Shown: in pieces, positions 1-5,972 of the stretch
How positions within the stretch are numbered: the first letter of the stretch is position 1
How the letters are laid out: each line of letters opens with the position of its first letter
The notes under the pieces: model-generated
What the model was told of the DNA's origin: nothing
What the model saw: only the letters and a program-made list of their open reading frames with translations
Databases searched by the model: none
Program-made: the position numbers and the translations under genes
DNA from: Spirochaetia bacterium
GTDB lineage: Bacteria > Spirochaetota > Leptospirae > Leptospirales > Leptonemataceae
Direction of reading: 5' to 3'
Length of the DNA stretch: 5,972 bases
Assembly (NCBI GenBank): GCA_016195395.1
Contig: JACPZR010000367.1
Span: 1-5,972 of the forward strand

Positions 1-20
1 CCCTTGCGCGGAACGCCACC

Positions 21-49
21 GAACCGTAACCTAATGATAAGGTTCTTTT
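21..49 (+). terminator. Weak possible terminator of an upstream gene
   Basis: GAACC (21-25) can pair with GGTTC (41-45), or alternatively AACCT (28-32) with AGGTT (40-44), and either hairpin is followed by TTTT (46-49). The stems are only five pairs and AT-rich, and the T run is short, so this is a marginal call. It would fit the end of a transcript entering from the left, ahead of the promoter at 75-100. All three + frames meet a stop between bases 27 and 51 (TAA 27-29, TAA 32-34, TAG 49-51), so any gene entering from the left ends there or earlier. Confidence 0.2.
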
Positions 50-74
50 AGGAACGGGATGCACGGCGGAAAAA

Positions 75-100
75 TAAAGTTCTTTACATTTTTCCGATTA
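75..100 (+). promoter_or_regulatory. Sigma-28 (FliA-type) flagellar promoter
   Basis: TAAAGTTC (75-82) matches the enterobacterial sigma-28 -35 consensus TAAAGTTT at 7 of 8 bases. TCCGATTA (93-100) matches the -10 consensus GCCGATAA at 6 of 8. The spacer is 10 bases against the usual 11. The predicted transcript would start near 107, leaving a leader of roughly 16 bases before the ATG at 123. Sigma-28 control of motility genes is known in several spirochaetes. That it drives this operon is inferred from position and sequence. No convincing sigma-70 or sigma-54 promoter was seen in the same stretch. Confidence 0.6.
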
Positions 101-120
101 TGTCGCATTAGGGTGCAGAC
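97..120 (+). repeat. Leader repeat, copy A (before fliN/fliY)
   Basis: The 13 bases ATTATGTCGCATT (97-109) are identical to 2191-2203, and GGGTGCA (111-117) is identical to 2204-2210; both copies then reach GAC. The differences are one extra A in this copy and an extra CA in the other. This copy overlaps the 3' end of the -10 element, covers the predicted transcription start and includes AGGGTG (110-115), the only ribosome-binding-like sequence ahead of the ATG at 123. It also contains a three-codon frame, ATG TCG CAT TAG (100-111). Confidence 0.6.
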
Positions 121-122
121 TC

Positions 123-557
123 ATGGCTGATGGTTCGCTCACACAAGAAGAGATAGACCTTCTTCTTCAGGGGGCCGATGACTTTGCCTCCTCTGCGGTG
201 GAAACCGGCGGGCCGGCAGCGTCCGGCACGGCAGGCCGTGACCTTTCACCATTAGAACGCGAGACCGTCGCGGACGTCGTTCTCCAAGGCCTGCAATCCG
301 GCGGCCAAAGCCTTTCCATGATCCTCTCCCGTAACGTGCGCCTTGGCGCCCCCTACGCTGAGATGAGGTCTCAGGAAGAAATCCGGAAAGAATTCGCGGT
401 CAATACGGTCGCTTTCTCGCAATCCTTGTCCGGCGCCATGCAGGGCACAATGGCCCTCTTTTTGCCCACGGCCGATGCCATGAAGGTGGCGGGCATTGTG
501 ATGGGAGGCGATGAAGCTCCCACCGGCACCCCGGACAGCGCCCAGATTTACGATTGA
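123..557 (+). CDS. fliN/fliY: Motor switch protein FliN/FliY, N-terminal part (frame broken)
   Basis: The N-terminal part of a C-ring switch protein that helps set flagellar rotation direction. Residues 5-16 ([12 protein letters not shown]) are the EIDxLL motif of FliM/FliY N-termini, which binds phosphorylated CheY in known family members. After a low-complexity linker (21-40), residues 41-130 look like the first half of a CheC/FliM-like domain: a long helix ([16 protein letters not shown]), then strands and helix ending [11 protein letters not shown]. The frame then ends nine codons after EAPTG, at TGA 555-557, in the middle of the expected domain. The SpoA domain continues in the +1 frame (511-1020). 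The second-half helix and first strand of the CheC-like fold seem to be absent, so the break looks like a deletion rather than a single-base error. A genuine pseudogene, an assembly collapse or a frameshifted product are all possible. The start ATG 123 follows AGGGTG (110-115) and a sigma-28-like promoter. Confidence 0.8.
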   Translation: MADGSLTQEEIDLLLQGADDFASSAVETGGPAASGTAGRDLSPLERETVADVVLQGLQSGGQSLSMILSRNVRLGAPYAEMRSQEEIRKEFAVNTVAFSQSLSGAMQGTMALFLPTADAMKVAGIVMGGDEAPTGTPDSAQIYD

Positions 558-1020
558 AGGTGGCGTGGATACCCGCATCACGATTGCTCTTCCGCAGATG
601 GCGGCCATTGACCTTGCGCGCTCTGCGCGCGGCGGGGCAGGCGGGGCAGGCGGCGGCGGAGGCGGTCGCTCTGAAATGGCTTCCGGCCCGGCGCCGGGTC
701 AGGCCGGAGTCAAAGAGGTTCAATTCCCGCAGTTATCTATGAGTGGTTCCGGCCCTGTGCATCCCAACATGAATCTGCTGATGGACGTGCAGATGTCTCT
801 GACGGTGGAGTTGGGTCGCACTAAGATGTACATCAAAGAAATCCTGGGCCTTGGGGAAGGTTCCATCATCGAGCTCGACAAGTTGGCCGGTGAACCTGTG
901 GATCTTCTGGTGAATGGAAAACTGATCGCAAAAGGCGAAGTCGTGGTCATCGATGAAAACTTCGGTGTGCGCGTCACGGATATCGTAAGCCCCATGGACC
1001 GCCTGAAAGGCCAGAAATAG
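511..1020 (+). CDS. fliN/fliY: FliN/FliY C-terminal part with SpoA domain
   Basis: Residues 88-165 of this frame are a full FliN SpoA (surface presentation of antigens) domain. It includes [21 protein letters not shown], matching the family's VELGRTxMxIKELL stretch, then [37 protein letters not shown] in the family order. This domain forms the base of the C-ring and binds FliH for cargo delivery. Residues 12-37 ([22 protein letters not shown]) resemble the last strands and helix of a CheC-like domain, and are joined to SpoA by a Gly-rich linker (about 41-52). The frame is +1 relative to 123-557, with a 47-base overlap, so the two were probably one gene. ATG 511 has GGAGG (504-508) only two bases upstream, and those bases already encode the conserved MGGD of the other frame, so I doubt it is a true start. 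The stop TAG 1018-1020 overlaps the fliO start. Confidence 0.85.
   Translation: MKLPPAPRTAPRFTIEGGVDTRITIALPQMAAIDLARSARGGAGGAGGGGGGRSEMASGPAPGQAGVKEVQFPQLSMSGSGPVHPNMNLLMDVQMSLTVELGRTKMYIKEILGLGEGSIIELDKLAGEPVDLLVNGKLIAKGEVVVIDENFGVRVTDIVSPMDRLKGQK
631..666 (+). repeat. Gly-rich linker-coding GC repeat
   Basis: Two perfect copies of GGCGGGGCA (631-639 and 640-648) are followed by GGC GGC GGC GGA GGC GGT. In the FliN frame this encodes GGAGGAGGGGGG, a flexible hinge between the CheC-like remnant and the SpoA domain. It is a likely site of replication slippage or sequencing error, but it keeps the reading frame here. Confidence 0.75.
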
Positions 1021-2111
1021 TGGATCTCAAATCGCTTCTGCGTCTGTTGTTTGCGGCCGCCCTCTTTGCGGCGATAACGTCATTGGGCGCTCAACGCAAA
1101 GCGCAGGATCAGAGCGACACGGCCGTCCGGCCGCGCAAAGAAACTACTAAAGAATCCCAAGTATCTAAAGACCCGAAAGATTCGAAAGAGTCGAGGGATT
1201 CCAAAGATCCCAAGGACGCGCGTGATGCCAAAGCAGGCGACCGCGACCCGGTGATGAGCGAGATCGACAAGTCCTGGATGGCAGAGATCAAGAGTCGGAA
1301 CGGGAATAAGTCCAATACCGCCGCCTCCGATACCACCAAAAGCGACTCCAGTCAGAGTGAGCCCGGCAAGGGTCGCCCTGAAAAAGAAGACGTTAAGTTC
1401 AGCGACCCCGGGAACGGGAGCACGGACAATTTGTTTTCTTCCAAAGAGGAGGGTCCTTCGTTTGTTTCTACGGTCCTCCGCTTCTTTGGCCTCCTTGCGG
1501 TGATGATTCTGGGTCTCTATCTGGTGGTGCGTTTTATCCGGATGAAAAACCCGGCCCTGATGCCTACGGGCGACCTTGCTGTGGTGATGGCTACCGTGCC
1601 GCTTGTGCAGGGAAAGTTTTTGCAGATCGTGGAACTGGCGGGGCGGATGATTGTGCTCGGTGTTTCTGAAAGCGGTGTGAATATGATCATGCCGGTGGAT
1701 GATCAGGGCATGGCGGATAAGATCCGGATCTGGCATTCACAGAAGGGTCGACTTGGTCCGGCTACCCTGATGGATTCTTTGACCAAAGCCATTAAAAAGA
1801 CCGATGTCAAATTCTGGCCCTCGCGGACAGACGGCAGGCCGGATGCGGCATCGCGTGAAACGGATTTTCGCGATGTGCTCCGACAGTTCACGCAGGAAGA
1901 CACCGCCCACGCGGCCTCCGGACCCGGAGCGGCCTCCGTGTCAGCCCGACCGGCATTTTCTTCGCAAAGGCCGCCCGCTTCAGCCGCAGAGACGGAGGTG
2001 TCGCCCACGGCTGCCCTTCAGGCTCTCATCAACCGCCAGAAGAAGAAACTGGATAAGCTGCGCACCTCACCCTCCGAGTCCGAGCTGCCGGGCATGGGCG
2101 ACAAAGCCTAG
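1020..2111 (+). CDS. fliO: Flagellar biosynthesis protein FliO (FliZ of spirochaetes)
   Basis: FliO is a membrane protein that assists assembly of the FliP/FliQ/FliR export core. The start is GTG 1020-1022, sharing its first base with the preceding stop (TAGTG), with GAAAGG (1005-1010) nine bases upstream. Residues 1-24 look like a signal peptide (KSLLRLLFAAALFAAITSLGAQ). Residues 25-147 form a charged low-complexity stretch that includes a seven-fold tripeptide repeat (50-70) and would lie in the periplasm. Residues 148-173 are the transmembrane segment (FVSTVLRFFGLLAVMILGLYL). Residues 184-222 are the conserved cytoplasmic FliO domain, with GKFLQIVELAGRMIVLGVSESG. A Pro/Ala-rich tail ends in a basic helix (ALINRQKKKLDKLR, about 334-347). 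At 363 residues it is about three times E. coli FliO; the long pre-membrane segment and signal peptide explain most of this. The call rests on the domain architecture and the place just before fliP. Confidence 0.88.
   Translation: MDLKSLLRLLFAAALFAAITSLGAQRKAQDQSDTAVRPRKETTKESQVSKDPKDSKESRDSKDPKDARDAKAGDRDPVMSEIDKSWMAEIKSRNGNKSNTAASDTTKSDSSQSEPGKGRPEKEDVKFSDPGNGSTDNLFSSKEEGPSFVSTVLRFFGLLAVMILGLYLVVRFIRMKNPALMPTGDLAVVMATVPLVQGKFLQIVELAGRMIVLGVSESGVNMIMPVDDQGMADKIRIWHSQKGRLGPATLMDSLTKAIKKTDVKFWPSRTDGRPDAASRETDFRDVLRQFTQEDTAHAASGPGAASVSARPAFSSQRPPASAAETEVSPTAALQALINRQKKKLDKLRTSPSESELPGMGDKA
1167..1229 (+). repeat. Seven tandem [KR][DE]x tripeptides in FliO
   Basis: Codons 50-70 of fliO encode seven successive triplets: KDP, KDS, KES, RDS, KDP, KDA, RDA. 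The register is exact at the protein level, but the underlying 9-base units vary in sequence (AAAGACCCG, AAAGATTCG, AAAGAGTCG and so on). The pattern has therefore been kept or diversified rather than duplicated very recently. Alternating charges suggest a disordered periplasmic spacer. Confidence 0.8.
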
Positions 2112-2147
2112 CCTTTGCATTGAGCGGATCGGAAGGCCGCGCGGCTC

Positions 2148-2215
2148 TTTAAAAAAAGCTTGTACATTCACGGCCCTGTGCTGACCTTGCATTATGTCGC
2201 ATTGGGTGCACAGAC
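2148..2215 (+). repeat. Degenerate promoter/leader copy B, fliO-fliP gap
   Basis: This stretch of the 82-base gap, running into the start of fliP, parallels 71-120 ahead of fliN/fliY. It has an A-rich run then AG (2151-2158), TACATT (2163-2168, compare 85-90), ATTATGTCGCATT (2191-2203, identical to 97-109), GGGTGCA (2204-2210, identical to 111-117) and GAC. The distance from TACATT to ATTATG is 22 bases here and 6 in copy A. No good sigma-28 or sigma-70 promoter is readable here: the -10-like TTGCATTA (2187-2194) has lost the CCGAT core. Copy B may be a decayed duplicate of the operon's promoter and leader, or it may mark an internal promoter. Confidence 0.5.
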
Positions 2216-3018
2216 AGGGTAGGGGAGCCATATACAGACGCTTCCCGGGATTCGGCGCGTGGGGCAGAGGCTTCATTGTTTTGGCGCTTTTCTTTCTTGT
2301 GGTCGGCGGACTTTCGGCGCAGCAGTTCCAGATTCCCGTGATCGACGGTATCCGTGCCGCGCGCGACGGACGCGAAGGTTCCGTCTCCTTGATGCTGATC
2401 CTGCTCCTGACGCTCCTTTCTCTGGCGCCGGCGCTCGTCATGATGATGACGGCGTTCACAAAGGTAGTGATCGTATTCGACTTTGTCCGCCGCGCGCTGG
2501 CCCTCCAGAACATGCCGCCGAACCAGGTGCTCTTTGGCCTCGCGATTTTTGTGACGATCTTCATCATGGCGCCCACATTTCACGAATTCAACGACGGCGC
2601 GCTCCAGCCCTACATGAAAGGCCAGGTGGCCACGGAGAAGTTCATCACAGACGGTTTGAAACCGTTTAGAAAGTTTATGATCCATCAGATCGGCCGGGAT
2701 GGAGCCAAAGAAATGGGGCTCTTTGTCACGCTTGCCAACAAGAAGAAGGAAGATATCAAGAGCGTCGATGACATCGACTCCTACATTCTGATCCCCGCCT
2801 TCATGTTGTCAGAGCTGAAGAAAGCGTTTATTATCGGAATCGTTATCTTCATCCCATTCATTGTAATCGATCTCGTTGTGGCGTCCACGTTGATGTCGAT
2901 GGGGATGGTGATGCTGCCTCCAGCCATGATTTCGCTCCCGTTCAAGATCATTCTCTTCATCCTTGTGGATGGATGGCATTTGATAACGTACAACCTTGTG
3001 ATGTCTTACGGAGGATGA
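2194..3018 (+). CDS. fliP: Flagellar export channel protein FliP
   Basis: FliP forms most of the FliP5-FliQ4-FliR1 channel that passes flagellar subunits across the inner membrane. It has an N-terminal signal peptide (hydrophobic 27-41, LSAQ near the cleavage site), then hydrophobic helices around 64-98. [12 protein letters not shown] follows (108-119), then a periplasmic domain, then the conserved C-terminal half: [15 protein letters not shown] (198-212), [12 protein letters not shown] (220-231), [11 protein letters not shown] (241-251) and VDGW (258-261). The length, 274 residues, exceeds E. coli's 245 mainly through a long basic N-terminal leader (1-26). ATG 2194 lies inside the leader repeat and has no ribosome-binding sequence before it, so the true start may be downstream, for example TTG 2281 after AGAGG (2266-2270). 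The usual three-methionine gasket reads Met-Val-Met at 238-240. The stop overlaps the fliQ ribosome-binding region. Confidence 0.95.
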   Translation: MSHWVHRQGRGAIYRRFPGFGAWGRGFIVLALFFLVVGGLSAQQFQIPVIDGIRAARDGREGSVSLMLILLLTLLSLAPALVMMMTAFTKVVIVFDFVRRALALQNMPPNQVLFGLAIFVTIFIMAPTFHEFNDGALQPYMKGQVATEKFITDGLKPFRKFMIHQIGRDGAKEMGLFVTLANKKKEDIKSVDDIDSYILIPAFMLSELKKAFIIGIVIFIPFIVIDLVVASTLMSMGMVMLPPAMISLPFKIILFILVDGWHLITYNLVMSYGG

Positions 3019-3019
3019 A

Positions 3020-3283
3020 ATGCTGGAATCTGACGTTATAAAGCTGATTACAGACGCGTTGATCATTACGCTGAAAATATCGGCGCCCATGCTCATCATC
3101 ACGATGGTGGTGGGACTTGCGGTTTCGATTCTCCAAACCACTACTTCCATCCAGGAGCAGACTCTGACGTTTGTTCCCAAGTTGATCGGAGCGTTTGTGG
3201 CCATCACGATCTTTGCCGCATGGATGCTTCATACTGCGGTGGATTATACACGCGGAGTCTTCCAGCTCATCCAGAAGTACTGA
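3020..3283 (+). CDS. fliQ: Flagellar export channel protein FliQ
   Basis: A small, two-helix inner-membrane protein of the export channel that packs around the FliP/FliR core. At 87 residues it is close to the family's usual 85-90. Hydrophobic segments lie at about 14-38 and 55-77, joined by the family loop SIQEQTLTFVPK (43-54). ATG 3020 begins one base after the fliP stop. GGAGG (3010-3014), lying within the last two fliP codons, is a strong ribosome-binding site five bases upstream, so translation is probably coupled to fliP. Confidence 0.97.
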   Translation: MLESDVIKLITDALIITLKISAPMLIITMVVGLAVSILQTTTSIQEQTLTFVPKLIGAFVAITIFAAWMLHTAVDYTRGVFQLIQKY

Positions 3284-3285
3284 CT

Positions 3286-4101
3286 ATGGGGATGGAGTTT
3301 CTCAATGATGGGATGCAGAAGTACGCGCTCGTGTTTGCGCGCCTGATCGGGCTCTTTTTCACCGCGCCCGTGTTCAATGCGGAATCCGTGGCCTACCGTC
3401 ATCGGATCATCATGGCCATGGGTGTGGCCGCCATTCTCTACCCCGGCGCTTCCGCTGTACTGCCGGTGCGCGAAGCCGGATTCACGGCATTTTCGCTGAA
3501 TGTCATGGGTCAGGCCGCGGTGGGTGTCATCATCGGTTTCATGGTCGCCATGATCTTTGGCGCCTTCCAGATCGCCGGTGAAATCTTTTCGATCCAAGCC
3601 GGTGTTTCGTTCTCTGAGGTCTTGGACCCGCAGGCGCAGATTTCCATTCCCATTATCGGCACGCTGAAAAACATGATCGGTCTGATTTTGTTTCTGGCAG
3701 TGGACTTTCAGGTGGACGGCGTCTATGCTCCCGCTTATCTCCATATGGTCCGGGCCCTTGCGCTTTCTTTCAAGACTCTGCCTGTTTTCATTATCTCCAC
3801 GCAGACGGCCGGCGGCCTTCTCACGCACGTGGACCAGCTCTTTGGACTGATGTTTGTTACGGCGCTCAAGATCGGCATCCCGATCATCGGCATTCTCTTC
3901 ATTACATCAGTGGCTCTGGGACTGTTGTCCCGTGCCGCACCGCAGATGCACCTCATGAATATGGGCCTTCAAATCAACATCGCTGTGGGTCTGGTTCTTC
4001 TGTTTGTCCTGATGCCGGTCATTGTGCCGTTGATGCTCGATTCTCTGCATTACGTCTATGATTCGATGGGGGACATGTTCAAGACATGGCCGCATCAATA
4101 A
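3286..4101 (+). CDS. fliR: Flagellar export channel protein FliR
   Basis: FliR is the single-copy subunit that closes the FliP/FliQ channel. The protein of 271 residues (family about 260) is almost wholly hydrophobic, with several membrane helices. The family core GEIFSIQAGVSFSEVLDP and SIPIIGTLKN is in the middle, and LLSRAAPQMHLMNMGLQINI comes near the C-terminus, as is typical of FliR. ATG 3286 is chosen because it lies two bases after the fliQ stop. The same frame is open back to ATG 3220, but that would overlap fliQ by 64 bases and add a non-hydrophobic leader unlike the family. A second ATG at 3292 is also possible. The 3' end overlaps flhB by 16 bases. Confidence 0.95.
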   Translation: MGMEFLNDGMQKYALVFARLIGLFFTAPVFNAESVAYRHRIIMAMGVAAILYPGASAVLPVREAGFTAFSLNVMGQAAVGVIIGFMVAMIFGAFQIAGEIFSIQAGVSFSEVLDPQAQISIPIIGTLKNMIGLILFLAVDFQVDGVYAPAYLHMVRALALSFKTLPVFIISTQTAGGLLTHVDQLFGLMFVTALKIGIPIIGILFITSVALGLLSRAAPQMHLMNMGLQINIAVGLVLLFVLMPVIVPLMLDSLHYVYDSMGDMFKTWPHQ

Positions 4102-5273
4102 CGTCATTTCTTTACCGGCGGCCGCGGCCCCTGTCTATCCGGGACGTCCTGGTCTTGGACCGCGCGCGCCTCCCCCACTTTGATCTCCAGCGCTTTTCCG
4201 CCGAGGATGAGGGTCGTACTGAGCTTCCAACGGACCGCCGCAAGCGGGAGGAGCGTGAGAAGGGTAACGTCCCGCGTTCGCAGGATCTTGCGTCATCCGC
4301 CGTGCTCCTAGGAACGGTTGTAACTCTTTTCTTCACCGCGGCCTGGGTCTATGAGCAGTGCCGTCTTGTTTTCAACCGCTACCTGACGCTCGATTTCCGA
4401 ACGATTGCGGATTTCGGTCCGGAAGATGTGAAGATGCTGATGATGCATCTGTTTTCTGATACGGCCAAGATCATTGGTCCTGTTGTGATTGCGGGCGTTA
4501 TCATGGCTGTGATTGGAAACGTGTCACAGGTAGGCGCACTCTTCACACTGAAGAAGCTTGAATTCAAACCGGAGAATCTGATCCCTGACTTTAAGCGCGT
4601 GCTGCCGGCCCGCCGCACCATTTACAATCTGCTGAAGACTCTGGTGCAGGTCATCGTGATTGCCACAGCCACGTATTTGGTGGTGGTGGACGACTTCATT
4701 CCCATGCTCCGCGCTTCGGGAATGGGCCTTCTTCAGGCCTTGGGACTCTTTGGCTGGATTTCGTTCAAGCTGTTGATTATCTGCGGTATCCTGTTCGTGG
4801 CGCTTGCGATTCCCGACTACTTCTACCAGCGCTTCGAGTTCACGGAGAGCTTGAAAATGACGTTGTCCGAGTTGAGGCGGGAATTCCGTGAAGAATCGGG
4901 GTCCCCTCTGATTCGCGAGCGGATTCGGTCACAGGCGGAACAGATGCGCCGCCAGCGCGTCCAACTCCAGGAAGTTCCAAAGGCGGATGTGGTGATCACA
5001 AACCCCACGCACTACGCGGTAGCGCTTCAGTACGACACGGCAAAGTCCGTGGCGCCGATCGTCATTGCCAAAGGCGTGGACCACATGGCTTTCCTGATCA
5101 GGAGCACCGCGACCGCGAATAACGTCCCCATCGAGGTGAATCCGCCTCTCGCGAGAATCCTGTACAAGGACGTGGAAATCGGGCAGCCGATTCCGGAGCA
5201 TTTGTATCGTGTAATCGGCACTATTTTTGCCAAGTTGGACAGATTCCGTCGGACGGGCGCGGGCGTGAGATAG
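4086..5273 (+). CDS. flhB: Flagellar export switch protein FlhB
   Basis: FlhB switches export from rod/hook to filament substrates through self-cleavage. Residues 32-66 carry the family start HFDLQRFSAEDEGRTELPT and basic KREEREKGNVPRSQ. Four membrane helices follow at about 71-90, 128-153, 181-201 and 213-244, then the linker region (255-300) with SGSPLIRERIRSQ. The NPTH self-cleavage motif lies at 306-309 within VPKADVVITNPTHYAVALQYD. The catalytic Asn306 and the Pro-Thr-His are intact, and the C-terminal domain is complete. ATG 4086 gives 395 residues with a 22-residue unusual basic leader. A TTG at 4155 would give MDRARLPHFDLQRF and 372 residues, closer to the family. GGGGGA (4068-4073) lies twelve bases before ATG 4086. 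The start region overlaps fliR by 16 bases, so coupling is likely. Confidence 0.96.
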   Translation: MAASITSFLYRRPRPLSIRDVLVLDRARLPHFDLQRFSAEDEGRTELPTDRRKREEREKGNVPRSQDLASSAVLLGTVVTLFFTAAWVYEQCRLVFNRYLTLDFRTIADFGPEDVKMLMMHLFSDTAKIIGPVVIAGVIMAVIGNVSQVGALFTLKKLEFKPENLIPDFKRVLPARRTIYNLLKTLVQVIVIATATYLVVVDDFIPMLRASGMGLLQALGLFGWISFKLLIICGILFVALAIPDYFYQRFEFTESLKMTLSELRREFREESGSPLIRERIRSQAEQMRRQRVQLQEVPKADVVITNPTHYAVALQYDTAKSVAPIVIAKGVDHMAFLIRSTATANNVPIEVNPPLARILYKDVEIGQPIPEHLYRVIGTIFAKLDRFRRTGAGVR

Positions 5274-5276
5274 GAG
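5273..5276 (+). promoter_or_regulatory. Ribosome-binding site fixing the flhA GTG start
   Basis: GGAG (5273-5276), overlapping the last base of the flhB stop, lies six bases before GTG 5283. The flhA frame is closed by TAG 5277-5279 just upstream, so GTG 5283-5285 is the furthest upstream start possible. It is also the only one well spaced from this site; the other GTGs at 5279 and 5281 are out of frame. Confidence 0.75.
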
Positions 5277-5282
5277 TAGTGT

Positions 5283-5972
5283 GTGCTTGAGACAATCCAG
5301 AAGTATTTGAGAAACAGCGAAGTCATCATGGGCGTGGGGGTGATCTTCATCCTTGCCCTGATCGTGGTCCCCATGCCGGGGTTCGCTATTGATGCGCTGA
5401 TTACTGTCAGTCTCCTGTCCGGGATTCTCATTCTTCTGACCGCTTTGTCTTCCAAGACGCCGGCGGAATTTTCAGTCTTCCCGACACTGCTCTTGATCAC
5501 GACGCTCTACCGTCTTGCGGTGAACATTTCCACAACAAGGATGATTCTCACGAAAGGTCCCACTCTGGGGTCTGCGCTGATTCAAGCGTTCGGCACGTTT
5601 GTGGTGGGAGGTTCCGGGGGCCTTGCCAGTTACGTCATCGGTGTCATCATCTTCTTGATCTTGACGTTGGTTCAGATCATGGTCATCACACGGGGCGCCA
5701 CACGTATCTCGGAAGTGGCCGCGCGCTTTGCGTTGGACTCCATGCCTGGTAAACAGCTGGCCATCGACAGTGAACAACAGCAGGGCCATATCGACGAGAA
5801 GGAAGCAAGGCGCCGGCGCGAGGCCCTCCAGAAAGAGATGAACTTCTACGGAGCCATGGATGGTGCGTCCAAGTTTGTGCAGGGGGACGTGCGCGTCGGT
5901 TTGATCATCGTTGCAATCAACATCATCGGCGGTTTGGTGGTGGGGATTGCGATCCGCGGGGAGGGGTTCAGA
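5283..5972 (+). CDS. flhA: Flagellar export gate protein FlhA (N-terminal part, cut by window end)
   Basis: FlhA is the export gate that couples the proton gradient to secretion and receives chaperone-cargo complexes in the cytoplasm. Only the first 230 codons are in the window, and the frame stays open at the edge. It begins GTG, then [21 protein letters not shown]. Early membrane helices include [19 protein letters not shown] and residues near 38-60, then [14 protein letters not shown]. The family signature [22 protein letters not shown] spans 141-162, and [15 protein letters not shown] spans 188-202. By the spacing I recall for Salmonella FlhA, the charged cluster R147, R154, D158 and D208 corresponds here to R141, R148, D152 and D202, all present. 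The segment after AID ([18 protein letters not shown]) differs from the common DADLNAG. The gene starts nine bases after the flhB stop. Confidence 0.95.
   Translation, partial: MLETIQKYLRNSEVIMGVGVIFILALIVVPMPGFAIDALITVSLLSGILILLTALSSKTPAEFSVFPTLLLITTLYRLAVNISTTRMILTKGPTLGSALIQAFGTFVVGGSGGLASYVIGVIIFLILTLVQIMVITRGATRISEVAARFALDSMPGKQLAIDSEQQQGHIDEKEARRRREALQKEMNFYGAMDGASKFVQGDVRVGLIIVAINIIGGLVVGIAIRGEGFR

Noticed and set aside
541..560. Programmed +1 frameshift at GAT TGA A joining the two FliN frames
   Set aside because: There is no CTT TGA C type slip site and no suitably spaced upstream stimulator. A frameshift also would not replace the missing CheC-like residues. Kept only as a remote alternative.
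1080..1736. 218-codon open frame on the - strand, rich in His and Arg
   Set aside because: It lies antisense to fliO, which has clear signal peptide, membrane and domain structure. The His-rich composition is a by-product of the GC-rich complementary frame, with no family resemblance.
2131..2160. Hairpin GCC-GCGC-GGC followed by a run of A in the fliO-fliP gap
   Set aside because: The tract after the hairpin is A, not T, on the + strand. On the - strand the T run comes before the hairpin, so it is no intrinsic terminator in either direction.
2149..2685. 178-codon and nearby 169-codon open frames on the - strand
   Set aside because: Antisense to unmistakable fliP; charged low-information composition and no recognisable start region.
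3220..3285. Upstream ATG extending fliR by 22 codons
   Set aside because: It would overlap fliQ by 64 bases and add a leader unlike FliR; ATG 3286 directly after the fliQ stop fits the operon.
1..5972. Novel defence, mobile or CRISPR system
   Set aside because: Every long stretch is explained by conserved flagellar export genes; no repeat-spacer arrays, terminal inverted repeats, integrase or transposase frames are visible.

Overview
The window holds most of one flagellar type III export operon, all on the + strand, in the order fliN/fliY-like, fliO, fliP, fliQ, fliR, flhB, flhA (flhA runs off the right edge). The gene order, the FliN SpoA domain joined to a CheC-like N-terminal region (as in spirochaete FliY), the FlhB start region (DLQRFSAEDEGRTE) and the FliR core all look spirochaetal. 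The G+C content, moderately above 50% by eye, would suit a Leptonema/Turneriella-type leptospire better than an AT-rich Leptospira. The organism is an inference from remembered family features, not from a database search.

Layout. Bases 1-122 are non-coding, with a weak terminator-like hairpin and a good match to a flagellar sigma-28 promoter (75-100) just upstream of the first gene. Bases 123-1020 encode a FliN/FliY-type motor switch protein. It is broken into two overlapping frames (123-557 and 511-1020), and about 45-55 residues of the CheC-like half appear to be missing at the junction. fliO (1020-2111) begins on a GTG that overlaps the preceding stop by one base. After an 82-base gap come fliP (2194-3018), fliQ (3020-3283), fliR (3286-4101), flhB (4086-5273) and flhA (from GTG 5283), all nearly touching or overlapping, as expected for translationally coupled genes.

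How they work together. FliP, FliQ and FliR build the export channel, with FliO as its assembly factor. FlhB is the substrate-specificity switch and FlhA the export gate and energy-coupling subunit. FliN/FliY belongs to the C-ring, which docks export cargo and switches rotation direction.

Most of the window is an ordinary conserved operon, and I see no undescribed system in it. The points worth a second look are the broken switch gene, a promoter/leader sequence near the first gene that recurs in degenerate form at the fliP start, the uncertain starts of fliP and flhB, a tripeptide repeat in FliO, and a changed residue in the FliP methionine gasket. No RNA genes, insertion sequences or CRISPR arrays were seen.
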